From NCBI GenBank assembly GCA_919902515.1, contig CAKKRD010000057.1:1-40794 (forward strand): 40,794 nucleotides of DNA, read 5' to 3'. Each line of letters starts with the position of its first letter. The first letter of the stretch is position 1. The translations under genes and the position numbers were made by a program. Positions 1 to 10,612 of this stretch are shown piece after piece. Source of the DNA: Nitrosomonadaceae bacterium (lineage in GTDB: Bacteria; Pseudomonadota; Gammaproteobacteria; Burkholderiales; Nitrosomonadaceae). The notes under the pieces were generated by a model. That model ran no database searches and was not told the origin of the DNA. It was given only the letters and a program-made list of their open reading frames with translations.

Positions 1-99
1 GGTCGAAAACAAACTGTGGAAGCATTAAGCAGCTTAGCCACGTGAACTGGGATCCACCAAAATGGTAAGTCACTACGGCTGCTTCTGTCGTGAGTTAAA
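1..99. other. short intergenic stretch at window edge
   Basis: This lies downstream of lpdA. I see no gene, no hairpin followed by a T-tract, and no recognisable site in it. Confidence 0.5.
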
Positions 100-1539
100 T
101 CAAATATGCAGCGCCCGTTTATCGACACCTAAAGCCGCTTCGTGCAGCACTTCCGACAATGAAGGGTGAGCGTGAACGATACGAGCAATATCTTCGCTGC
201 TGGCAGCAAATTCCATCGCTACCACAGCTTCGGCGATCATCTCTGAAACGTAGGGGCCGATCATGTGGATACCGAGGATACGATCAGTGGTGGCATCAGC
301 CAGTACTTTGACGAAACCACTGGTCTCACCCAGCGCGCGCGCGCGCCCGTTGGCCATGAACGGAAACTGTCCCGCTTTATATTCAATTCCCGCAGCTTTC
401 AGTTCCTGCTCGGTCTTGCCTACCCAGGCGATTTCCGGCGAGGTGTAAATCACCCACGGAATGGTGTCGAGATTCACATGTCCCGCCTGCCCCGCAATGA
501 TTTCGGCCACGGCGACACCTTCCTCGGAGGCCTTGTGTGCCAGCATCGGTCCGCGCACCACGTCACCGACAGCATACACATTCGGCAGATTGGTACGGCA
601 GTGGCTGTCCACTTCGATGCGACCGTGGTCATCCAGTTGCAGTCCGATATTTTCCGCACCCAAACCAGCAGTATTGGGAATGCGCCCAACCGCAACGATC
701 AGTTTGTCCACTTCCAGTTTCTGTGCCTCACCCTGTGCATCGGCGTATTCCACTGTGATGTTTTTCTTGCTGGTTTGGATCGCGCTGATTTTGACGCCGG
801 TTTGTATCAGCAGTCCCAGTTCCTTGGTGAATATTTTCTGCGCCTCTTTCGCCACCTGCTCATCGGCCGCCATAAGAAAGCCCGGCAGCGCTTCGAGTAT
901 GGTGACTTCAGAGCCTAATCTACGCCATACGCTGCCCATTTCCAGACCGATCACGCCCGCACCGATCACGCCAAGGCGCTGGGGCGTTTCGGTCAGCGCC
1001 AGCGCGCCCACATTGTCCAGGATGCGCTCATTGTCCACCGGCGCGAACGATAACTGCCGCGGCGTCGAACCGGTGGCAATGATGACGTGCTTTGCCTCGA
1101 CAGCCTCTGTCTTGTCACCGCTCTTTACTTCTATTTGCCAGGCTTCCGTGCCGTTAGCGCCCTTGAGCAATGTTCCGCGCCCATGCATTGCAGTAATCTT
1201 GTTTTTCCTGAACAGCATGGCAATGCCGCCGGTAAAGGCGGCAACGATTTTATCCTTGCGCGCAATCATCACGGGAACATCCATCGACAAATCCTGCAGC
1301 TTGATGCCATGGGCAGAAAATTTATGCGCGGCGCGTTCGTAATTCTCGGAAGATTCCAGCAGCGCCTTGGAAGGAATGCAACCAACATTGAGACAGGTGC
1401 CGCCAAGACTGGCTTTGCCCTGCGGGTTCTGCCATTCATCTATGCAAACGGTATTAAGCCCCAGTTGGGCGCAGCGGATCGCCGCCACGTAGCCGCCAGG
1501 GCCAGCGCCTATCACTGCCACGTCAAAAGATTGAGACAT
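100..1539 (-). CDS. lpdA: dihydrolipoyl dehydrogenase (E3)
   Basis: This flavoprotein reoxidises the dihydrolipoyl arm of 2-oxo acid dehydrogenase complexes with NAD+. The 479-aa product opens with the FAD Rossmann motif GAGPGGY (residues 11-17). The redox-active disulfide motif [13 protein letters not shown] gives C49 and C54. A second nucleotide-binding motif, [11 protein letters not shown], lies mid-protein. Near the C-terminus HAHPSLSE supplies the catalytic His-Glu pair (H458, E463). The length is normal for the family. It is the last gene of the sdh-gltA-odh operon, 40 bp after odhB, which marks it as the E3 of 2-oxoglutarate dehydrogenase; sharing with other complexes cannot be excluded. 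The ATG follows an AAGGTA-like ribosome binding site. Identification is secure. Confidence 0.97.
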   Translation of the reverse strand: MSQSFDVAVIGAGPGGYVAAIRCAQLGLNTVCIDEWQNPQGKASLGGTCLNVGCIPSKALLESSENYERAAHKFSAHGIKLQDLSMDVPVMIARKDKIVAAFTGGIAMLFRKNKITAMHGRGTLLKGANGTEAWQIEVKSGDKTEAVEAKHVIIATGSTPRQLSFAPVDNERILDNVGALALTETPQRLGVIGAGVIGLEMGSVWRRLGSEVTILEALPGFLMAADEQVAKEAQKIFTKELGLLIQTGVKISAIQTSKKNITVEYADAQGEAQKLEVDKLIVAVGRIPNTAGLGAENIGLQLDDHGRIEVDSHCRTNLPNVYAVGDVVRGPMLAHKASEEGVAVAEIIAGQAGHVNLDTIPWVIYTSPEIAWVGKTEQELKAAGIEYKAGQFPFMANGRARALGETSGFVKVLADATTDRILGIHMIGPYVSEMIAEAVVAMEFAASSEDIARIVHAHPSLSEVLHEAALGVDKRALHI

Positions 1540-1579
1540 GTGGGTACCTTATGAAAAGCAAAATGCGAGGATCCGTCAC

Positions 1580-2764
1580 TCAGGTTTCCAGCAGCGAACC
1601 CATCTCGTTCTCCAGCGCCTCTTTTATCGCCACCAGGGAAAGCACTGCCTCGCGCCCGTCGATGATGCGGTGATCATAGGATAGCGCAAGGTAATTCATC
1701 GGACGAATGACCACCTGGCCATTCTCGGCCACGGGTCGATCCTTGGTGGCATGAATGCCGAGAATCGCACTTTGCGGCGGGTTGATGATGGGGGTGGAAA
1801 GCATCGAGCCATATACGCCGCCATTGGTGATGGAAAAGGTACCGCCCGTCAATTCCTCGATGGTGAGCTTGCCTTCCTGGGCACGTTTGCTGAAACCGGC
1901 AATCTGCTTTTCGATTTCAGCCAGCGACAAGCGGTCGGCGTCACGGATGATCGGTACCACCAGGCCGCGCGGACTGCCCACCGCGATGCCGATATCATAG
2001 TAACCGTGATAGACGATGTCGTTGCCGTCGACTGAAGCGTTAACAATGGGGAATTTTTTCAGCGCCGCCACTACTGCCTTGACGAAAAATGAGGTGAAGC
2101 CGAGCTTGACGCCGTGTTCCTTTTCGAAGCTTTGCTTGTGGCGAGTGCGCAAATCAATGAGCGCCTGCATATTGACTTCGTTGAACGTGGTCAGTATCGC
2201 TGCGGTAGATTGGGACTGCACCAGCCGCTCGGCGATGCGCATCCGCAACCGTGACATGGCGACCCGCTGCTCAGACCGATCACCGCCAGGCATAGCCACG
2301 GCGGTGGCTACCGTGGCTGGCGGCGACTTGGTTCCCGCGTGTGCCGCCACATCCTCCTTGGTGATGCGTCCGCCGCGCCCGGTTCCGCTGATTGCCTCGG
2401 CCTTGAGATTCTCTTCGGCTGCCATTTTCCTGGCTGCAGGCATCATAGCCGGAGTCACCGCAACCGCTGCAGCAGATTCCGTGACTGATGGCACCGCACC
2501 TGCTGTCGCAGTGGTTGCGACTGCAGCCGCAGTATCTATGGTCGCGATGATTTCGCTGCTTGCTACCGTCGCCCCATCACCCTTGATGATTTTAGCCAGT
2601 ACGCCCGCCACCGGTGCCGGCAATTCCAGCACGACCTTGTCGGTCTCGATATCGATCAGATTTTCATTACGCTCGACATATTCACCCTGCTTCTTGTGCC
2701 AGGAAAGCAGCGTGGCCTCTGCCACCGATTCGGACAATACCGGAACTTTGACTTCGACTAGCAT
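1580..2764 (-). CDS. odhB: 2-oxoglutarate dehydrogenase E2, dihydrolipoyl succinyltransferase
   Basis: The E2 core of the 2-oxoglutarate dehydrogenase complex transfers succinyl from the lipoyl arm to CoA. The 394-aa protein has one N-terminal lipoyl domain with the modified lysine in ETDKVVLE (K43). An Ala-rich flexible linker covers about residues 80-110, followed by a peripheral E3-binding domain (about 110-142, ending [11 protein letters not shown]). The C-terminal catalytic domain carries the His-Asp motif in [10 protein letters not shown] (H365, D369). A single lipoyl domain and this length fit SucB/OdhB better than pyruvate dehydrogenase E2. The ATG is preceded by AAGGAAG. It sits 15 bp after odhA and 40 bp before lpdA, clearly co-transcribed. 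Also called sucB. Confidence 0.97.
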   Translation of the reverse strand: MLVEVKVPVLSESVAEATLLSWHKKQGEYVERNENLIDIETDKVVLELPAPVAGVLAKIIKGDGATVASSEIIATIDTAAAVATTATAGAVPSVTESAAAVAVTPAMMPAARKMAAEENLKAEAISGTGRGGRITKEDVAAHAGTKSPPATVATAVAMPGGDRSEQRVAMSRLRMRIAERLVQSQSTAAILTTFNEVNMQALIDLRTRHKQSFEKEHGVKLGFTSFFVKAVVAALKKFPIVNASVDGNDIVYHGYYDIGIAVGSPRGLVVPIIRDADRLSLAEIEKQIAGFSKRAQEGKLTIEELTGGTFSITNGGVYGSMLSTPIINPPQSAILGIHATKDRPVAENGQVVIRPMNYLALSYDHRIIDGREAVLSLVAIKEALENEMGSLLET

Positions 2765-2779
2765 GAGCCTTCCTTTAAG

Positions 2780-5632
2780 TTAAATTTTCTCGCGAAACGC
2801 CGCTGCCACCAGTTCACTCTGCTGCAGATTGTGCTTTGCCAGATACCCCACCGCCGGCGATGCCGATGATGGGCGCAACGCATAACCCAGAACCTGATCA
2901 GGCCGTTTGTGCCGCAGCAGATAATGCTGAATGCGGTGCCAGGCTCCCTGATTGCCGGATTCCTCCTGGCACCAGAGTATATCCCTGGCATTGGCGTAGC
3001 GCTCAATCTCGGCCTGGAAATCATCATGTGGGAACGGATACAATTGCTCGATGCGAATGATCGCGATGTCCACAATCTTGTGTTCCCACCGGTAAGCCAG
3101 CAGGTCGTAATAGATTTTGCCGCAACAAGCGATGATGCGCCGTACTTTTTTCGGATCAAGCTGTTCCGTTTCCGGAATCACGCTCATGAAACTGCCAGCG
3201 GCCAGATCTTCCAGACTCGATACTGATTCCTTGCGGCGCAACATGCTTTTCGGGCTCATGATGATCAGTGGCTTGCGCAGTGGACGTATCATCTGCCGCC
3301 GCAGCAGATGAAACATTTGCGCCGGCGTGGACGGAACGCATACCTGAATATTGTATTCTGCGCACAGTTGCAGGTAGCGCTCCAGGCGCGCGGAGGAATG
3401 TTCCGGCCCCTGTCCCTCGTAGCCATGCGGCAGCATCATCACCAGGCTGCACAATCGCCCCCACTTGGCCTCGCCGGAAGCAATGAACTGATCTATCACC
3501 ACTTGTGCGCCATTGGCAAAATCGCCAAATTGCGCCTCCCACACCACCAGTTCATTCGGTTCAGCGGTAGCATAGCCATATTCAAAACCCAGTACCGCTT
3601 CTTCTGACAGCACTGAATCGATAACCACGAAATCCGGCTGCTCCAGCGTAATGTGGCTTAGTGGAACATAGGTGCCCTCATCCCATCGTTCCCGCTCCTG
3701 ATCATGCAGCACCGCATGACGGTGAAAGAAGGTTCCACGCCCGGAATCCTGCCCGGAAATACGTACCGGATAACCGTCTTTCAATAGCGCCGCGTAGGCC
3801 AGATTTTCCGCCATCCCCCAATCCAGCGGCAGCTTTCCTTCGCTCATCAATCGCCGATCGGCAATAATTTTCTCCACCCGCGGATGTAACTTGAAATTGG
3901 CAGGAATAGCGGTAAGCCGTCCCGCCAGATGCTTCAGTTCCGCCATTGGCAAACCGGTCTGCACTTTCTGCTCCCAGCGACTGTCCTTCAGAAAAGGCGC
4001 CCAATCCACCGCGCGCTGCGGCTTATAGTCATAGAGTATGGTTTTGTTGGGGTTGCGGCCTGCATCCATATCATCACGATAGGCTTGCACCATCTGCTCG
4101 GCTTCGCCCGCCTGGATGACGCCCTCGCTTCGCAGCCTGTCGGCGTAGAGTTTGCGCGTACCAGGATGGCGGCTGATGACCTTGTACATCTGCGGCTGCG
4201 TCACCATCGGTTCGTCTTGTTCATTGTGGCCGAGGCGGCGGAAACAAACCATGTCTATGACCACATCCTTCTGAAACTGCATGCGGTAATCAAGCGCGAT
4301 TTCTGTCACCATCACCACCGCTTCGGGGTCATCGCCGTTGACATGGAAAATCGGCGCTTCGATCATTTTCGACACGTCCGTGCAATACAGCGTAGAACGG
4401 GCATCGCGCGGATCGGAAGTGGTAAAACCGATCTGATTATTGATAACGACATGTACCGTGCCGCCGGTGCCATAGCCGCAGGTCTGTGACAGGTTCAGGG
4501 TCTCCATCACCACACCCTGACCGGCATACGCCGCATCGCCATGCAGCAACACCGGCAGCACCAGCTTGCCCTGCCTGTCGCACAAACGATGCTGGCGGGC
4601 TCGCACCGAGCCTTCCACTACCGGGTCAACGATTTCCAGATGCGACGGATTGAATGCCAGCGTCAGGCGCATGACTCCGCCGCCAGGAGTAGACATCGCT
4701 GAAGAAAAACCCTGATGATATTTAACATCACCGGCAGTCAGCTCCTGCACATGCTTGCCTTCGAATTCCTGGAATAGTTCGGCCGGCATTTTGCCCAGCG
4801 TGTTCACCAGCACGTTGAGCCGTCCGCGATGAGCCATGCCGATGACCACCTCCTGCACACCCATCTGACCGGCACGCTGCAGCAGGTTATCTAGAAGTGG
4901 AATCAGGCTCTCGCCGCCCTCACCAGAAAATCGTTTCTGTCCGACATAGCGGGTGTGCAAATATTTTTCCAACCCTTCTGCCGCGTTGAGCCGTTCCAAA
5001 ATATGACGCTTGTACTCTGCAGAGTAAGCGGGCTGGGAGCACGGGCCTTCGAAGCGCTTCTGTATCCAGCGCTTCTGCTCGGTGTCTGCAATGTACATGT
5101 ACTCGACACCGATACTGCCGCAGTAGGTTTGACGCAGTGCCTGCAGAATTTCTCGCAGCGAGGAACGAGCGGGACCAACCAGCGAACCGGTATCGAACAC
5201 CGTATCCAGATCCGCCTCGGTCAAACCATAGTGGGACGGATCAAGTTCTGGAATATACGGTTTCTCCTGATGCTTGAGCGGGTCGAGATTGGCTAGACGC
5301 ACACCAAGGAAACGATGGGCATTGATGATCTGCAGCACCGATACCTGCTTGCGTTCTGCCGCCACCGCCTGAGCAGCGCCCTGAACGGTAGCCTGATCGT
5401 CGCGTGCATGTTCTTTTGCCGGACGAATGAATGCTGCGAGTACCGGACTGTGTGATACATCCCGTGTGGTTTTTCCCGCTGTTTTCTGCAGTTCATCAAA
5501 ATAACCGCGCCACTCCGGCAAAACCAGGGTGGGGTTTTGCAGATAATCTTCGTAAAGCTCCTCGATGAATGGCGCATTCGTGCCAAACAGCATGGAGTTC
5601 TCGAACAACTGCTTCATACTCGTTGCGGGCAT
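2780..5632 (-). CDS. odhA: 2-oxoglutarate dehydrogenase E1, thiamine-dependent
   Basis: The E1 component (SucA/OdhA) decarboxylates 2-oxoglutarate with thiamine diphosphate and succinylates the lipoyl arm of E2. At 950 aa it has the usual length. The N-terminal E2-binding helix is visible (FIEELYEDYLQNP). Thiamine and active-site motifs include GMAHRGRLNVL, LHGDAAYAGQG and the INGDDPEAV-like segment HVNGDDPEAV. The C-terminal part contains GYEGQGPEHSSARLER and ends with EESGNQGAWHRI. The start is uncertain: ATG at 5632 or an in-frame ATG 15 bp downstream at 5617 (giving MKQLFENSML); neither has a strong ribosome binding site. It is 16 bp after gltA and 15 bp before odhB. Confidence 0.97.
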   Translation of the reverse strand: MPATSMKQLFENSMLFGTNAPFIEELYEDYLQNPTLVLPEWRGYFDELQKTAGKTTRDVSHSPVLAAFIRPAKEHARDDQATVQGAAQAVAAERKQVSVLQIINAHRFLGVRLANLDPLKHQEKPYIPELDPSHYGLTEADLDTVFDTGSLVGPARSSLREILQALRQTYCGSIGVEYMYIADTEQKRWIQKRFEGPCSQPAYSAEYKRHILERLNAAEGLEKYLHTRYVGQKRFSGEGGESLIPLLDNLLQRAGQMGVQEVVIGMAHRGRLNVLVNTLGKMPAELFQEFEGKHVQELTAGDVKYHQGFSSAMSTPGGGVMRLTLAFNPSHLEIVDPVVEGSVRARQHRLCDRQGKLVLPVLLHGDAAYAGQGVVMETLNLSQTCGYGTGGTVHVVINNQIGFTTSDPRDARSTLYCTDVSKMIEAPIFHVNGDDPEAVVMVTEIALDYRMQFQKDVVIDMVCFRRLGHNEQDEPMVTQPQMYKVISRHPGTRKLYADRLRSEGVIQAGEAEQMVQAYRDDMDAGRNPNKTILYDYKPQRAVDWAPFLKDSRWEQKVQTGLPMAELKHLAGRLTAIPANFKLHPRVEKIIADRRLMSEGKLPLDWGMAENLAYAALLKDGYPVRISGQDSGRGTFFHRHAVLHDQERERWDEGTYVPLSHITLEQPDFVVIDSVLSEEAVLGFEYGYATAEPNELVVWEAQFGDFANGAQVVIDQFIASGEAKWGRLCSLVMMLPHGYEGQGPEHSSARLERYLQLCAEYNIQVCVPSTPAQMFHLLRRQMIRPLRKPLIIMSPKSMLRRKESVSSLEDLAAGSFMSVIPETEQLDPKKVRRIIACCGKIYYDLLAYRWEHKIVDIAIIRIEQLYPFPHDDFQAEIERYANARDILWCQEESGNQGAWHRIQHYLLRHKRPDQVLGYALRPSSASPAVGYLAKHNLQQSELVAAAFREKI

Positions 5633-5648
5633 CTTTTACGGAACCGAA

Positions 5649-6950
5649 TTATTTTCGTAACGCAAGCGGCGCCACATCGCGTGTGACCGCACCGGTATAA
5701 AGCTGGCGTGGGCGCCCTATCTTGTATTCCGGATCGGAAATCATTTCGCTCCACTGAGCGATCCAGCCGACTGTGCGCGCCATGGCAAATATGGCAGTAA
5801 ACATGGAAACCGGAATACCCAGAGCGCGTTGCACGATGCCGGAATAGAAATCGACATTAGGATAGAGTTTCTTGGAAATGAAATATTCATCTTCCAGCGC
5901 GATTTTCTCCAGTTCCAGCGCTAGTTTGAACAGTGGGTCATTCTGCAATCCCAGTTCATTTAATACTTCGTGACAGGTCTCGCGCATCAGCTTCGCACGC
6001 GGATCAAAATTCTTGTATACCCGGTGACCGAAACCCATCAGCTTGAAACTGTCGTTCTTGTCCTTGGCACGTTTGATATATTCACCGATGCGTGAAACAT
6101 CACCGATTTCTTCCAGCATGTTGAGGCAGGCCTCGTTCGCTCCGCCATGCGCCGGCCCCCACAGGCAGGCGATACCGGCGGAGATGCAGGCAAATGGATT
6201 GGCACCGCTGGAGCCGGACAAACGTACGGTGGAGGTGGAAGCATTCTGCTCGTGGTCAGCATGCAGAATTAGTATGCGATCCAGCGCTCGCGCCAGTACC
6301 GGGTTGGATTTGTATTCCTCGGCGGGAGTGGCGAACATCATGTGCAGGAAATTTTCTGCGTAGTTGAGGTTGTTGCGCGGATAAATGAACGGCTGGCCAA
6401 TGTTGTACTTGTAAGCCATCGCGGTAATGGTCGGCAATTTCGCGACCAGGCGGAAAGCTGACAGCTCGCGTTGCGCGGCATCGGAAATATCCATCGCATC
6501 GTGATAAAACGCCGACAGCGCCCCAACCACCCCCACCATCACCGCCATCGGATGGGCGTCACGGCGGAAGCCAGTATAGAACCGTGCCAGTTGCTCATGC
6601 ACCATCGTATGCTCCTTGATGGTGTGGTCGAATGAAACCTTCTGATCGCTGGTAGGCAGCTCGCCATTCATCAGCAAATAACACACTTCCATGAAATCGC
6701 ATTGCCTGGCCAACTGTTCGATCGGGTAGCCGCGATAAAGCAGGATGCCCGCGTCACCGTCGATGAAAGTTATTTTTGAGCTGCAACTGGCGGTGGAAAA
6801 ATAGCCGGGATCGTAAGTAAACACGCCGCTCCTGGCGTGCAAACTACGGATATCCACCACCTCCGGTCCCATGCTGCCGGCCATGACGGGGAATTCAAGC
6901 GGTGGGCTACCGTTGCCCAGATCGAGGGTCGCTGTACGTTTCTGCTCCAT
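5649..6950 (-). CDS. gltA: citrate synthase
   Basis: It condenses oxaloacetate and acetyl-CoA to citrate. I start the gene at ATG 6950 (433 aa, product begins [12 protein letters not shown]) because GGAG lies six bases upstream and the length matches the hexameric type II enzymes of Gram-negative bacteria. The frame is open further upstream to 7079, but that would overlap sdhE. Catalytic motifs are present: PAHGGANEA and [13 protein letters not shown] (the two catalytic His) and NVDFYSG (catalytic Asp). [10 protein letters not shown] and the C-terminal RPRQLYTG are also typical. It lies 50 bp after sdhE and 16 bp before odhA. A second, shorter citrate-synthase relative (prpC) occurs at 12582-13766, so this copy is the TCA enzyme. 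Confidence 0.97.
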   Translation of the reverse strand: MEQKRTATLDLGNGSPPLEFPVMAGSMGPEVVDIRSLHARSGVFTYDPGYFSTASCSSKITFIDGDAGILLYRGYPIEQLARQCDFMEVCYLLMNGELPTSDQKVSFDHTIKEHTMVHEQLARFYTGFRRDAHPMAVMVGVVGALSAFYHDAMDISDAAQRELSAFRLVAKLPTITAMAYKYNIGQPFIYPRNNLNYAENFLHMMFATPAEEYKSNPVLARALDRILILHADHEQNASTSTVRLSGSSGANPFACISAGIACLWGPAHGGANEACLNMLEEIGDVSRIGEYIKRAKDKNDSFKLMGFGHRVYKNFDPRAKLMRETCHEVLNELGLQNDPLFKLALELEKIALEDEYFISKKLYPNVDFYSGIVQRALGIPVSMFTAIFAMARTVGWIAQWSEMISDPEYKIGRPRQLYTGAVTRDVAPLALRK

Positions 6951-7000
6951 ATCATTCTCCACTGTTTTCATCGTTGTCGGCAAAACAAACCGCGGCGCGG

Positions 7001-7234
7001 TCAAGCTGCTTGCAGAAGCCGCAATACCGGCCGCAGGCTGACATCCTCCAGTTCTTTCCTTGTTGTAATCATATCCCACAAGTCATTGTCAGAAAGGTCC
7101 AGCAATGTAACAAGTTGCTGCAATTCTGTTTCACTCAGTTGCGTGTAATGCTTGTCCATAAACCGTTGCAACACTATATCCAGTTCCAGTAATCCACGCC
7201 GGCAGCGCCAGCGGGCGCGCTCCAGTTCCTTCAT
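7001..7234 (-). CDS. sdhE: succinate dehydrogenase flavinylation factor SdhE
   Basis: This small cytosolic protein (77 aa, YgfY/Sdh5 family) promotes covalent attachment of FAD to the SdhA subunit. The family's conserved RGxxE motif is seen in [12 protein letters not shown] near the N-terminus. The rest is a compact helical protein of normal length. The start ATG at 7234 overlaps the sdhB stop codon as ATGA, showing translational coupling. A longer frame beginning inside sdhB is open but improbable. Position directly after sdhB and before gltA is the common arrangement in betaproteobacteria. Confidence 0.93.
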   Translation of the reverse strand: MKELERARWRCRRGLLELDIVLQRFMDKHYTQLSETELQQLVTLLDLSDNDLWDMITTRKELEDVSLRPVLRLLQAA

Positions 7235-7926
7235 ACCGTTCTTTTCACCATCATGTCCTTGATCCTGCCAATGGCGCTGGTTGGGTTCAGCCCCTTGGGG
7301 CATACGTCCACACAGTTCATGATGGAATGGCAGCGAAACAGACGGTACGGATCTTCCAGATTGTCCAGCCGCTCGGCGCCGGCCTGGTCGCGGCTATCGG
7401 CGAGAAAACGGTAGGCTTGCAACAATCCCGCAGGACCGACGAATTTATCCGGGTTCCACCAGAACGAAGGGCACGCGGTGGTGCAACACGCGCACAGGAT
7501 GCATTCATACAGCCCGTCCAGTTCTGCTCTTTCTTCAGGCGATTGCAGCCGCTCAGTTTCTGGTGGCGGATCATTGTTGATGAGATAAGGCTTGATCGAA
7601 TGGTATTGCTGGAAAAATTGGGTCATGTCCACGATCAGATCGCGGATTACCGGCAGCCCCGGCAACGGACGCAATTCCACCGGCTCTCTCAGCCCGGCAA
7701 CCGGCGTGATGCAGGCCAGCCCGTTGCGGCCGTTGATATTCATTGCGTCCGACCCGCACACCCCTTCCCGGCAGGAACGGCGCAGACTCAGACTATCATC
7801 CACCGACTTGATTCGCACCAGCGCATCCAGCAGCATTCTGTCGGACGGCTCCAGCGCGACGTCATAGTCCTGCATGTAAGGCTTGTCATCCTTGTCGGGA
7901 TCGTAGCGGTAGATCGAGAAACGCAT
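7231..7926 (-). CDS. sdhB: succinate dehydrogenase iron-sulfur subunit
   Basis: SdhB carries electrons from the FAD of SdhA to quinone through three clusters. The 231-aa product starts at ATG 7926, eight bases after the sdhA stop with GGAG in between; an upstream in-frame start inside sdhA would add a spurious 40 residues. The [2Fe-2S] site is SCREGVCGSDAM plus C72, with Asp at the fourth-ligand position as in E. coli. The [4Fe-4S] site is CILCACC (C142, C145, C148). The [3Fe-4S] site is formed by C152 together with CHSIMNC and VCP (C199, C205, C209). The gene overlaps sdhE by four bases. Confidence 0.97.
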   Translation of the reverse strand: MRFSIYRYDPDKDDKPYMQDYDVALEPSDRMLLDALVRIKSVDDSLSLRRSCREGVCGSDAMNINGRNGLACITPVAGLREPVELRPLPGLPVIRDLIVDMTQFFQQYHSIKPYLINNDPPPETERLQSPEERAELDGLYECILCACCTTACPSFWWNPDKFVGPAGLLQAYRFLADSRDQAGAERLDNLEDPYRLFRCHSIMNCVDVCPKGLNPTSAIGRIKDMMVKRTV

Positions 7927-7934
7927 ACCTGCTC

Positions 7935-9698
7935 CTAATAAACCCTTGGCTTGGGCGGAAACGATTCCACCGTCAGCGGCTTCAATCGGACTGGCTTGTA
8001 ATCCAGTCGCCGGCCTGCGCTGAAATACAAAGTGTGCTTGAGCCACTTGTCGTCATCCCGCTCGGGGAAGTCGTCACGCGCATGGGCGCCACGACTCTCG
8101 TTGCGGGCTTCTGCCGAAACCATGGTAGCCAGCGCCACTTCTACCAGATTGTCAAGTTCCAGTGCTTCTATCCGCGCAGTGTTGAATACCCTGCTCTTGT
8201 CCCCGATTTCAGTCTGCGCAACGCGTTCCGCCACTTCACCGATTCTGCTCACACCCTGCTTCAGCATATCAGCGAAACGGAACACGCCGCAATGTGCCTG
8301 CATGGTCTTGCGCAGCGCAGTGCCCACTTGTGCCACATTCTCGCCGTCTTTCTGATTCTCCAGCCGGGCAAGCCGTGCCAGTACTTTGTCGGTGGCATCT
8401 GCCGGCAATGGTTTGTGATGGGGATTCTTTTTCAAATCCTCGATAATCCGATTGCCGGCAGCTCGCCCAAACACAATGATATCGAGCAATGAATTGGTTC
8501 CCAGGCGATTCGCACCATGCACAGAAACACAAGCGCACTCACCCACCGCGTAAAAACCCTGCACCACTTCCTCCGGCCCGGTTTTATAGGGTGCAACCAC
8601 CTGGCCGTGAAAATTGGTGGGAATGCCACCCATCATGTAATGCGCGGTTGGCACCACCGGAATCGGCTCATTGATCGGGTCCACCTGGGCAAATTTGATG
8701 GCGATTTCACGAATACCTGGCAACCGCATGTTGATTACATCCGCACCAAGGTGGTCGAGCTTCAGCAACAGATGATCGGCATCCTTGCCGCAGCCGCGCC
8801 CCTCCTTGATTTCCGTAGTCAGGGCGCGTGACACCACATCACGGCTGGCAAGATCCTTGGCATGCGGCGCATAGCGTTGCATAAACCGCTCGCCATCCTT
8901 GTTGAGCAGGTAACCCCCTTCACCGCGCACGGCTTCGCTGATGAGCACCCCCACTCCATACACACCGGTCGGATGAAATTGCCAAAATTCCATATCCTCC
9001 AGCGGAATGGCGGCGCGTGCCGCCATGCCGAGACCGTCGCCAGTATTGATGAAAGCATTGGTGCTGGCATGGAAGATGCGCCCCGCCCCGCCGGTGGCAA
9101 ACAGCGTGGCCTTGGCTTGCAGCACCATGACTTCGCCGGTCTCCATTTCCAGCGCCGTCACGCCCAGCACATCGCCCTGTTCGTCGCGAATCAGATCCAG
9201 CCCCATCCACTCGATGAAAAACTGGGTATTGGCGCGCACGTTACGCTGATACAGCGTATGCAGCATGGCGTGGCCGGTGCGATCCGCCGCCGCACAGGAA
9301 CGCGTTGCCTGCGCGCCGCCGAAATTCTGCGACTGGCCACCGAAAGGACGCTGGTAAATTTTCCCGTTCTCCAGACGATCAAATGGCATACCGAAATGCT
9401 CCAGTTCATACACCACTTCATTAGCCTGGCGGCACATGAATTCGATGGCATCCTGGTCACCCAGATAGTCGGAGCCTTTCACCGTGTCGTACATGTGCCA
9501 GTGCCAGTTGTCCTCGGTAACGTTACCCAGCGCTGCAGCGATGCCACCCTGTGCCGCCACTGTATGCGAGCGCGTGGGAAACACCTTGGATAGCACTGCC
9601 ACCTTGAGCCCGGCTTCCGACAGTTGCAGTGCAGCGCGCATCCCGGCACCACCGGCACCGACAATGACTGCATCGAATTTTCTTCTGGCTATCGCCAC
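7935..9698 (-). CDS. sdhA: succinate dehydrogenase flavoprotein subunit
   Basis: SdhA oxidises succinate to fumarate with covalently bound FAD. I start it at GTG 9698 (587 aa): GGAG lies six bases upstream, and the stop of sdhD ends one base before this GTG. A longer frame from 9734 would overlap sdhD. Motifs are [11 protein letters not shown] (FAD Rossmann), [12 protein letters not shown] (the His that carries FAD), [22 protein letters not shown] and SEAVRGEGG (substrate binding and the proton-shuttle Arg), and [12 protein letters not shown]. Length is standard for the proteobacterial enzyme. The use of GTG is the only irregularity. Confidence 0.97.
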   Translation of the reverse strand: MAIARRKFDAVIVGAGGAGMRAALQLSEAGLKVAVLSKVFPTRSHTVAAQGGIAAALGNVTEDNWHWHMYDTVKGSDYLGDQDAIEFMCRQANEVVYELEHFGMPFDRLENGKIYQRPFGGQSQNFGGAQATRSCAAADRTGHAMLHTLYQRNVRANTQFFIEWMGLDLIRDEQGDVLGVTALEMETGEVMVLQAKATLFATGGAGRIFHASTNAFINTGDGLGMAARAAIPLEDMEFWQFHPTGVYGVGVLISEAVRGEGGYLLNKDGERFMQRYAPHAKDLASRDVVSRALTTEIKEGRGCGKDADHLLLKLDHLGADVINMRLPGIREIAIKFAQVDPINEPIPVVPTAHYMMGGIPTNFHGQVVAPYKTGPEEVVQGFYAVGECACVSVHGANRLGTNSLLDIIVFGRAAGNRIIEDLKKNPHHKPLPADATDKVLARLARLENQKDGENVAQVGTALRKTMQAHCGVFRFADMLKQGVSRIGEVAERVAQTEIGDKSRVFNTARIEALELDNLVEVALATMVSAEARNESRGAHARDDFPERDDDKWLKHTLYFSAGRRLDYKPVRLKPLTVESFPPKPRVY

Positions 9699-9699
9699 A

Positions 9700-10044
9700 T
9701 CAGCTCCACAGAATATCTGCCGACCATACGGCATAAAACAGCAGCGACAAAATAACCAGTATTTGCAGCATCAGGCGGGTGCCAGTGGCGTGCACATAAT
9801 CCATCAGAATGTTGCGCATCCCGATCCAGGCATGCCAGCATAGACTCACAAAAAACAGGAAAGAAGCAATGCGCAGCCACTGCTCACTGAATAGTGCTTT
9901 CCAGGCAGCATGATCATGCGGCGGCGAGATCAGCAGCACCGCTGCCAGCAGCAGAAGGTAGATTGCCATCACCACCGCGGTGACACGCTGCGCCAACCAG
10001 TCGCGCAGACCGTAATGAGCACCAGTGACTATATGTTTCACCAT
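9700..10044 (-). CDS. sdhD: succinate dehydrogenase membrane anchor SdhD
   Basis: The 114-aa membrane subunit binds quinone with SdhC. Three transmembrane helices are seen at about residues 20-40, 57-77 and 91-110. The motif [15 protein letters not shown] contains H71 and the D82-Y83 pair that lies near the quinone site in relatives. The start ATG 10044 overlaps the end of sdhC by seven bases (ATGGTGA) and is preceded by CGGAG. A longer upstream frame runs antiparallel to nothing but overlaps sdhC and is rejected. The stop codon lies one base before the sdhA GTG, so sdhC, sdhD and sdhA are translationally coupled. Confidence 0.93.
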   Translation of the reverse strand: MVKHIVTGAHYGLRDWLAQRVTAVVMAIYLLLLAAVLLISPPHDHAAWKALFSEQWLRIASFLFFVSLCWHAWIGMRNILMDYVHATGTRLMLQILVILSLLFYAVWSADILWS

Positions 10045-10415
10045 ATTGCCGCTCCGATCAGTAGCGTGAGGGCAATCCCCATCACCAGCACCAGTTTGCT
10101 GCTCATGCGCGCCTGTTCCAGCGCGACACCATAATGCAGGTCCAGCAGCAGATGACGAATACCCGCGCAGAAATGATGCAGCAAGAACCACAGTGCCAGC
10201 ATCGATGCGCCCTTGATCAAGGGGTTGGCCAGAAAAGACTGAAATTCAGCATAGCCTTGTGGTGAACCCAGCGCCATCTGTAGGCTGCAGAGTAAAACAG
10301 GGATGCCGGGAAAGAACAGCAGCACTCCACTAATGCGGTGCAGAATCGAAACCACCGCCGGCAAGGGCTGCTTGATTTCTATGAGATTAAGATGCTTGGG
10401 GCGTTTTCTTTGCAA
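10038..10415 (-). CDS. sdhC: succinate dehydrogenase cytochrome b556 subunit SdhC
   Basis: First gene of the TCA operon, 125 aa, three membrane helices. The N-terminal signature RPKHLNL and SILHRISG are typical of SdhC. HFCAGIRHLLLD provides H81, the position of the heme b ligand in E. coli SdhC. The start must be a TTG at 10415, with GGAAGCG just upstream. The only nearby ATG (10428) is out of frame and ends after 13 codons. This makes the first gene of a major operon begin with a weak start codon. The subunit anchors SdhAB in the inner membrane and passes electrons to ubiquinone. Confidence 0.92.
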   Translation of the reverse strand: MQRKRPKHLNLIEIKQPLPAVVSILHRISGVLLFFPGIPVLLCSLQMALGSPQGYAEFQSFLANPLIKGASMLALWFLLHHFCAGIRHLLLDLHYGVALEQARMSSKLVLVMGIALTLLIGAAIW

Positions 10416-10454
10416 TTTTCGCTTCCATGCAATCGGGTTCCGGGGCCAGCGATG

Positions 10455-10483
10455 AGTTTAGCCCGTTATGCCAAGCGATACAA
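10455..10483 (-). promoter_or_regulatory. candidate promoter of sdhC operon
   Basis: On the minus strand TTGTAT (10483-10478) and TAAACT (10460-10455) are 17 bp apart, each matching the sigma70 consensus at four of six positions. It lies about 40 bp before the sdhC start in the sdhC-mdh divergent gap. Inference only. Confidence 0.4.
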
Positions 10484-10532
10484 CCAAGCAAGTTTACGGG
10501 CAGAATCAAAACCGGCCTGCTAATTCCTTGAA

Positions 10533-10561
10533 TTGACAGCCGCGAGGAATGTTTCTATAGT
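10533..10561 (+). promoter_or_regulatory. sigma70 promoter of mdh
   Basis: A perfect -35 box TTGACA (10533-10538) is followed after exactly 17 bp by TATAGT (10556-10561). The predicted transcript start near 10568 gives a 45-base leader to the mdh ATG. Confidence 0.75.
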
Positions 10562-10612
10562 CGAATGCGTTGCAAATCCCATGCATTGACCATTTCTCCC
10601 AGGAGCGCAGAA

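Noticed and set aside
332-345. Alternating GC run, a possible Z-DNA-prone or regulatory element
   Set aside because: It lies within lpdA and encodes a normal Ala-Arg-Ala segment of the protein; no sign of a separate function.
6951-7079. Extended N-terminus for citrate synthase from 7079
   Set aside because: It overlaps sdhE, has no conserved motif, and the ATG at 6950 has the better ribosome binding site and normal length.
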